Source: Bondarzewia mesenterica (lineage: Eukaryota; Basidiomycota; Agaricomycetes; Russulales; Bondarzewiaceae). From it: a DNA stretch of 14,769 bases. The translations under genes and the position numbers were made by a program. How positions within the stretch are numbered: the stretch's first letter is position 1; every line of letters begins with the position of its first letter. Under the pieces are notes generated by a model. That model saw only the letters and a list, made by a program, of their open reading frames with translations, did no database searches and was not told where the DNA came from. Positions 9,873 through 14,769 of the stretch are shown one piece after another. The stretch lies in the NCBI GenBank assembly GCA_004802705.1, contig SGPL01000709.1, positions 1 to 14,769 of the forward strand, in the 5' to 3' direction.

Positions 9873-9930
9873 TTAGGTTAGGTTAGGAGGAGTGCGAAGC
9901 ACNCANAAGCAGGANCTTGTAAGTNAAGAG
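9690..9930. other. Low-quality sequence with many Ns across the copy 1/copy 2 junction
   Basis: Dozens of single Ns occur here, and the first 50 bases of copy 2 also differ from the other copies in ways that look like base-calling error. The TTAGG run at 9873-9887 itself is clean. Order and spacing of copies 1 and 2 depend on this weak join. Confidence 0.9.
9873..9887 (+). repeat. (TTAGG)3 between copies 1 and 2
   Basis: Three perfect TTAGG pentamers lie between the truncated 5' side of copy 1 and the 3' end of copy 2. The orientation matches the other two junctions. Confidence 0.9.
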
Positions 9931-9931
9931 N

Positions 9932-10006
9932 CTGGTAGTGACTAACAAAAGCTCGCTAGTAAGGCAAGACTNAGGTTTCGACTGGAGTCTCTTCAGAGTC
10001 TACCAG
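9932..10006 (-). ncRNA. Type I hammerhead ribozyme, copy 2
   Basis: This is the same fold as in copy 1: CUGAAGA (9996-9990), stem II 9989-9980 and GAAA (9979-9976). The stem I strands are CUGGUAGACU (10006-9997) and AGU-CA-CUACCAG (9943-9932), with two bulged bases instead of one. One stem III base (9972) is N. The extra bases may be sequencing errors in this poor stretch. Confidence 0.65.
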
Positions 10007-10489
10007 GGCAGTATATAAGGGAGGAAACATTAGGGTAGGTAGCTGGGTTCCAAACGCGCTATCTACAGCTTCAGTCAGCGGCATTCCCACTGACTGAAAG
10101 CTAATGAGTAATGGACGCNGGGCCAGGCCCACGCGAGACATTTGCCATTGGCTGATAAGCAACCATATGGCACCGAATCTATTTTCAGAGGACGTGGACC
10201 CCACGCTGTCATNCAATAGACCATTCTAGATTACAATACGACTTATTAANACGGAGNAGAAGTGGGTCACTACCTTAAAAGGTGAAGCACATGATAAGAA
10301 GGCCGCGAATCACGGGTATTAGTCATGATCCGGGTGATCGGCATCTATTCTTAGTTGTTCCGTTCCGTTCCGATCGGCTAGCGCGGCCCGAAGGGCCAGG
10401 CCAGTTCCGCCGGCATGTTCCGCGGGCGCTAATTTCGCTTAGTCAGCAGGGTCTTGTAAAAATCTCTCAAGTCTTTCGACCTGTTACTG

Positions 10490-10585
10490 CACGTGATCTA
10501 GTCACGTTACAAGTCACGTGACAGGGGTCACGTGACTACAGCGGTGTGGGTTAATTCCCTATAAAAGCCCCCTATAATGACGTAA
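10490..10585 (+). promoter_or_regulatory. CACGTG cluster with TATAAAAG and TGACGTAA, copy 2
   Basis: CACGTG occurs at 10490-10495, 10515-10520 and 10529-10534, embedded in TCACGTGA-like palindromes. TATAAAAG follows at 10560-10567 and a TGACGTAA bZIP-type site at 10578-10585. E-boxes about 30-70 nt before a TATA box in the rightward direction look like a promoter antisense to the reverse transcriptase. CACGTG is palindromic, so a role in sense transcription is equally possible. Factor identity and activity are inferred. Confidence 0.4.
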
Positions 10586-10897
10586 CCATGCCCAGTTAAG
10601 GGTTTAGGTTGCGCACCACAAGGACTATAATTTCGTGATCGACTCTTCTGCCTTCTGCGCTACTAATAGCACCTTAAGGTTCACACCATTGGTTCCAGCG
10701 AGGCCCCTCAAGGGCTTTGCCTACCAAAGGGTAAGGTTCGTTCAAACGTAAGGATGACGTGCCCATTCAAGGGCTATCAAACAAGAACGAGGCACGAGGG
10801 AGTGCCCAGCTTGTTCCTTAGTTATAGTGACTACACTTGTGTTCTAGCAAAATGACTTGCGTCAAGGAACACGTGTCCGAATGTACTCTACGTTAAG

Positions 10898-11003
10898 TAA
10901 GAGTTAAGTACGTTAGCGATTAGGCTAGGTTCGAATTAGGTCTAATAAGTTAGTTAAGTTATTAGGGCCAGATAGTAAGGGTTAGGTTGGGGTTTTGAAT
11001 TCC
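10898..11003 (+). repeat. Degenerate TTAGG-like tract next to the ORF stop, copy 2
   Basis: This region is dense in near-matches to the junction pentamer: GATTAGGCTAGG, AATTAGG, TTATTAGGG, AAGGGTTAGGTTGGGG. The tract lies just downstream of the reverse transcriptase stop in the sense orientation. It may be eroded telomeric sequence captured in the element. Confidence 0.5.
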
Positions 11004-11043
11004 AACCGCCTTGCCCAATTACTAATCCGAATTCCATTGTAAT

Positions 11044-13132
11044 CTACCAATCATTAAAGTCGGCATTGGCGATAATATCGTCGTTGCTCGGTGATTCAAG
11101 CATTACTTTTTTAAGTGATGATATAATATCGAACAGATTGCGACCACGCTTTCTGCTCACTAACCATCTTCTATCACAGAATCCCACGTGACGNACGTCG
11201 AGGACTTTCACAATCTCCAACATGTTAGACCCAGGAATACTCCTTACTAGGCCAGTTTCCACGAGCGGTCCTCTTAGACTTGAGGCAGGCGTCCCAGCCC
11301 CTTCCATCGCATTTGCATCACCCTCAGGTGACCCAGGCTCATTGGCAGTTTCCTGCGTTCGCGGGGTGTCCGCTACTTGCCGGTATCTCGCCGCAGCAGG
11401 CCCCGAAGGGCCACCTGATACATTTGCTAAGGTCGGGGTTATGGAAGCTTTCCCACCCCAGAGGTCGTCCAAAGACCGCTGAACCGTGTCCGCTGGCTTC
11501 GCTCGAAGCGTTACCTGTTCCTGCATGAGGGGACGTTGCCGTACCCCGCTGAAACGTCTCGCTTGGTTGTCCCAGAATACTGCTAAACTGGAATCCCAAG
11601 ACTCTGTGATATTCGTGCTGAATTCTTTAATGTCGAATCGCAACCANATGGGGTTATAGTGTGTCTTTAGGACGAAAACGTCAACCGGGGCTTTTTGCGG
11701 CTCGTCAAGTCGCTTTTCCCATCGTTTCGTCATATTGTCCTTAGTCCACATTTTAATCATATCGATCGGGTACCCTCGNCCNGCATANAGCTCTCCAAGC
11801 TCNTTNACNGCGGCGATGTAGTGTTCTGGTTTACTACTTAAGGTAGCCAATCGACTCATCTCACCGATGTAAGTTCCTTTCTTTACATCTTTAGGATGGT
11901 GAGATGCCCATGGTATGCGTTCTTTGTGGTTTAGCCTCTTGCGATACGGCAAGCTTTCGACCTTCTTAGTGATTGGGTCTAAATAAAGCAAGCTATCCAG
12001 GAATGGTGTGTTATATTCACTGGCTATCCACTCTAATTCTACGTCTTCGTATGATATGCGCTTAGCGATACTAAGCGCTTCTGCTTCATTATGAGCATAA
12101 ACCACACCAATGACGTCGTCAATGAAGCGCGCGAAGAAAGGCATTTCGTGCTTAATTACTTCATCTGACGCAAGGATTTTCTCTTCAAAGTAGGCACCAT
12201 AAAGGTTGGCCAAGTCGGGGCTGCAAGCAACTCCCATGGCAAGGCCCTTCTTTTGAAGGAAAGTTTCGTCTTGAAAATCTATAATCAAATCCTTATTAGC
12301 AAGGTTGAGGCATCTTTTGAATAGATGTATTTCCTCTTGAGAAATTTCGTGAGCGAGTGCCCATGCTTTGTACCACTCAAAAACAATATCCATGCACTTG
12401 TCAGCGGGGATATTTGGGTAAAAGGCGACAATGTCGCCCGATACAATGTATTTCTTCCTTGAAGGATCTAGTTTCAATTTACTTATGCGTTGTGCAAGGT
12501 CCTTACTTCCTTTAAGGACGTAAGGTCGCTCCGCGAGGAGCGGCTTCAACTGTTTGCTTACATACTTAGCAGCGGGTCCCTGCGCGCAAGAGTGACAAGG
12601 CACTATAGGACGCATTTTAGTGGGTGTCTTATGAATTTTAGGCACGCCATAAAATACTGGCACTTTAGGCTCTTCAAGCCGGGACTCGGGGATTTTACTC
12701 CGCAAGAATTTTTCTAGCTGCTCGTTGTTGAGGAACTTCTCCGTGAAGTCAGCTGCCTCTTCAACTTTGGTACGTGTGCGTTCAAGTATAAGCTGGCGTT
12801 CAGCTGCACTAATTTTAGTGTAGTTGTTTGCGTCGCTCAGCAGTAACTTGCTATTCTCTATGAACCATTTCCGGGTGACTACAGCCGCGCCCAGATTTTT
12901 ATCTGTAGGAGTGACGATATAATCGTTCTTCAACAGGTACTCCTTGACCTCGGTCAGCCACACCAAGCCGGTGTCTTTAGATGAGGCTTTTATCGCGGGT
13001 ACAAATTTTTCAACATAGTTGTCGATGTACTTCTTCCCTTGCGAAAGACCGAGTTCGAAATAGGCATCTTGCAAATCCGCCGTCTTTGCGACGTGTGGTA
13101 ATGCGTAGTCAGGATCATAGAGATCTTCACTC
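11044..13132 (-). CDS. Penelope-like reverse transcriptase, no GIY-YIG domain, 5' partial
   Basis: The frame is open from the (TTAGG)4 junction to TAG at 11046-11044, about 695 codons. No ATG exists before the conserved region; residues below count from a TTG at 13074. DKNLG (58-62) corresponds to the N-terminal DKG-type motif of Penelope-like elements. The polymerase shows FYGVPKIHK (141-149) and MRPIVPC (154-160). Motif A is GDIVAFYPNIP with Asp214, motif B is GLAMGVACSPDLANLY (277-292), and motif C is FIDD with Asp319 and Asp320. FLDSLL (358-363) and a basic thumb region (YRKRLNHKERIPWASHH) follow. All catalytic aspartates are present. After about residue 500 a Pro/Gly/Ala-rich linker leads to a conserved C-terminus (GFCDRRWLVSRKRGRNLFDI) in place of the GIY-YIG endonuclease. 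Ns at 11647 and 11779-11810 leave a few residues undetermined. It should copy its RNA onto free 3' ends, here chromosome ends. Confidence 0.93.
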
Positions 13133-13152
13133 TTAGGTTAGGTTAGGTTAGG
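13133..13152 (+). repeat. (TTAGG)4 between copies 2 and 3
   Basis: Four perfect TTAGG pentamers separate the truncated 5' side of copy 2 from the 3' end of copy 3. Read on the element sense strand they put an in-frame TAA just upstream of the reverse transcriptase frame. Confidence 0.93.
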
Positions 13153-13195
13153 AGGAGTGCGACGCACGACGAACGGGAATTCGTAAGTGAAGAGG

Positions 13196-13268
13196 CTGGT
13201 AGTACTAACAAGAGCTCGCTGTAAGGCAAGGCTCGGGTTTCGACTGGAGTCTCTTCAGAGTCTACCAG
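13196..13268 (-). ncRNA. Type I hammerhead ribozyme, copy 3
   Basis: CUGAAGA (13258-13252), stem II 13251-13242 and GAAA (13241-13238) are as in copy 1. Stem I is identical (13268-13259 with 13206-13196, one bulged A). In stem III the outer helix is GAGC/GCUC, where copy 1 has AAGU/GCUU. The pair 13234/13212 is G-C here and A-U in copy 1, and 13231/13215 is C-G where copy 1 has U-G. Predicted cleavage falls between 13207 and 13206, 54 nt before the TTAGG junction. This copy lies just upstream of the copy 2 ORF and could make the 5' end of a copy 2 transcript. Confidence 0.8.
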
Positions 13269-13751
13269 GGCAGTATATAAGGGAGGAAACATTAGGGTAG
13301 GTAGCTGGGTTCCAAACGCGCTATCTACAGCTTCAGTCGGCGGCATTCCCACTGACTGAAAGCTAATGAGTAATGGACGCAGGGCCAGGCCCATGCGAGA
13401 CATTTGCCATTGGCTGATAAGCAACCATATGGCACCGAATCTATTTTCAGAGGACGTGGACCCCACGCTGTCATCCAATAGACCATTCTAGATTACAATA
13501 CGACTTATTAATACGGAGGAGAAGTGGGTCACTTCCTTAAAAGGTGAAGCACCTGATAAGAAGGCCGCGAATCACGGGTATTAGTCATGATCCGGGTGAT
13601 CGGCATCTATTCTTAGTTGTTCCGTTCCGTTCCGATCGGCCAGCTCGGCCCGAAGGGCCAGGCCAGTTCCGCCGGCATGTTCCGCGGGCGCTAATTTCGC
13701 TTAGTCAGCAAGGTCTTGTAAAAATCTCTCAAGTCTTTCGACCTGTTACTG

Positions 13752-13847
13752 CACGTGATCTAGTCACGTTACAAGTCACGTGACAGGGGTCACGTGACTA
13801 CAGCGGTGTGGGTTAATTCCCTATAAAAGCCCCCTATAATGACGTAA
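13752..13847 (+). promoter_or_regulatory. CACGTG cluster with TATAAAAG and TGACGTAA, copy 3
   Basis: CACGTG lies at 13752-13757, 13777-13782 and 13791-13796. TATAAAAG is at 13822-13829 and TGACGTAA at 13840-13847, with the same spacing as in copy 2. This copy lies about 620 nt upstream of the copy 2 ORF, so it could act on either strand. Confidence 0.4.
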
Positions 13848-14149
13848 CCATGCCCAGTTAAGGGTTTAGGTTGCGCACCACAAGGACTATAATTTCGTGA
13901 TCGACTCTTTTGCCTTCCGCGCTACTAAAAGCACCTTAAGGTTCACACCATTGGTTCCAGCGAGGCCCCTCAAGGGCTTTGCCTACCAAAGGGTAAGGTT
14001 CGTTCAAACGTAAGGATGACGTGCCCATTCAAGGGTCATCAAACAAGAACGAGGCACGAGGGAGTGCCCAGCTTGTTCCTTAGTTATAGTGACTACACTT
14101 GTGTTCTAGCAAAATGACTTGCGTCAATGAACATGTGTCCGAATGTACT

Positions 14150-14265
14150 CTACGTTAAGTTTAGAGTTAAGTACGTTAGCGATTAGGCTAGGTTCGAATT
14201 AGGTCTAATAAGTTAGTTAAGTTATTAGGGCCAGATAGTAAGGGTTAGGTTGGGGTTTTGAATTC
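14150..14265 (+). repeat. Degenerate TTAGG-like tract, copy 3
   Basis: This is the counterpart of the tract at 10898-11003, nearly identical apart from a small change near 14160. It sits just downstream of the copy 3 ORF stop in sense orientation. Confidence 0.5.
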
Positions 14266-14306
14266 CAACCGCCTTGCCCAATTACTAATCCGAAATCCAT
14301 TGTAAT

Positions 14307-14769
14307 CTACCAATCATTAAAGTCGGCATTGGCGATAATATCGTCGTTGCTCGGTGATTCAAGCATTACTTTTTTAAGTGATGATATAATATCGAACAGA
14401 TTGCGACCGCGCTTTCTGCTCACTAACCATCTTCTATCACAGAATCCCACGTGACGAACGTCGAGGACTTTCACAATCTCCAACATGTTAGACCCAGGAA
14501 TACTCCTTACTAGGCCAGTTTCCACGAGCGGTCCTTTTAGACTTGAGGCAGGCGTCCCAGCCCCTTCCATCGCATTTGCATCACCCTCAGGTGACCCAGG
14601 CTCATTGGCAGTTTCCTGCGTTCGCGGGGTGTCCGCTACTTGCCGGTATCTCGCCGCAGCAGGCCCCGAAGGGCCACCTGATACATTTGCTAAGGTCGGG
14701 GTTATGGAAGCTTTCCCACCCCAGAGGTCGTCCAAAGACCGCTGAACCGTGTCCGCTGGCTTCGCTCGA
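14307..14769 (-). CDS. Penelope-like reverse transcriptase C-terminal tail, copy 3, partial
   Basis: The last 154 or so codons of the same ORF as copy 2 are seen, ending in TAG at 14309-14307. They comprise the Pro/Gly/Ala-rich linker and the basic C-terminus (CDRRWLVSRKRGRNLFDII). Compared with copy 2 I see a single amino-acid difference in the readable overlap (ASSLKG for ASSLRG). The catalytic domain would lie to the right of the window. No endonuclease domain is present at this end. Confidence 0.9.
   Translation of the reverse strand, partial: RAKPADTVQRSLDDLWGGKASITPTLANVSGGPSGPAAARYRQVADTPRTQETANEPGSPEGDANAMEGAGTPASSLKGPLVETGLVRSIPGSNMLEIVKVLDVRHVGFCDRRWLVSRKRGRNLFDIISSLKKVMLESPSNDDIIANADFNDW

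Larger units (their letters stand above)
9888..13132 (-). mobile_element. Penelope-like retroelement copy 2 (endonuclease-lacking, Coprina type)
   Basis: A 3.2-kb unit with its 3' end at 9888 and its 5' side at 13132, bounded by (TTAGG)3 and (TTAGG)4. It contains a reverse transcriptase ORF (sense on -), then a 1.15-kb 3' region carrying TTAGG-like degenerate sequence, a CACGTG/TATA cluster, a GC hairpin (10385-10397) and a hammerhead ribozyme. No GIY-YIG endonuclease follows the reverse transcriptase. Penelope-like elements without this domain (Athena, Coprina) are known at chromosome ends with telomeric repeats at their borders. The unit has no target-site duplication that I can see, as expected for end attachment. 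Its 5' side cuts the ORF before any ATG, so it is 5'-truncated. Confidence 0.92.
13153..14769 (-). mobile_element. Penelope-like element copy 3, cut by the window end
   Basis: It starts with the same terminal sequence as copies 1 and 2 and aligns with copy 2 almost without gaps through the whole 3' region (13153-14306, against 9888-11043) into the ORF. It differs at only scattered bases, for example one Arg/Lys change in the C-terminal tail. The near-identity points to recent activity of the family. It contains its own ribozyme, a GC hairpin (13647-13659) and a CACGTG/TATA cluster. The remainder lies beyond the window. Confidence 0.92.

Noticed and set aside
11222..11528. Two + strand ORFs of 82-86 codons
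   Set aside because: They are shadows of the Pro/Gly/Ala-rich C-terminal part of the reverse transcriptase ORF on the minus strand.
13143..13478. A sense-strand ORF (81-111 codons, MDDSVGST...) in the 3' region of each copy
   Set aside because: It overlaps the hammerhead ribozyme and runs into the TTAGG junction. Its openness follows from copy similarity, and no family is recognised.
9043..14769. CRISPR-like array
   Set aside because: The repeat units are 0.8-3.2 kb with coding content, and the short TTAGG units have no spacers.

Overview
The window looks like a draft assembly from a filamentous basidiomycete, most likely an Agaricomycete. The evidence is the many short GT-AG introns (54-70 nt), the families present (a DUF6534 membrane protein, an F-box/LRR-like gene, an SRPK-like kinase, a C2H2 factor rich in low-complexity sequence) and an endonuclease-lacking Penelope-like retroelement of the Coprina type, which is known from basidiomycete chromosome ends. 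Scattered Ns, densest at 9697-9930, show uneven sequence quality.

Layout from left to right. Positions 1-815 hold the 3' part of a conserved fungal gene of unknown function (+). It converges on a C2H2 zinc-finger regulator (3109-1392, -) built from five exons. Positions 3110-5399 contain no gene I can support. A DUF6534-family membrane protein (5400 to about 5917, +) keeps its first two to three helices and then loses family resemblance. An F-box/LRR-like gene (7861-6269, -) is spread over all three frames and looks like a pseudogene. The last host gene is an SRPK-like protein kinase (- strand, ends at 8322). It is cut off between the catalytic loop and DFG exactly where retroelement sequence begins, at 9043.

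From 9043 to the window end there is a head-to-tail array of three copies of one Penelope-like element, all sense on the - strand and each separated by perfect TTAGG pentamers (2, 3 and 4 units, left to right). Copy 1 (about 0.82 kb) keeps only the element's 3' end. Copy 2 (3.2 kb) carries a long reverse transcriptase ORF with no GIY-YIG endonuclease. Copy 3 runs out of the window. The polarity (host gene, then G-rich TTAGG on the + strand, then antisense element) is what is expected if element RNA was reverse transcribed from the 3' end of a chromosome. The telomere should therefore lie to the right, and the kinase gene may mark an old chromosome break that was capped by retroelements.

Each copy also carries a hammerhead ribozyme fold on the sense strand about 45-120 nt from its 3' end. 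It has the CUGAAGA and GAAA boxes, a 10-bp stem I and a stem III supported by a compensatory base-pair change between copies. A CACGTG cluster followed by TATAAAAG lies on the opposite strand and could drive telomere-ward, TERRA-like transcription. The retroelement array with its ribozymes and pentamer junctions is the most interesting system here; the host genes are ordinary apart from their degree of decay.
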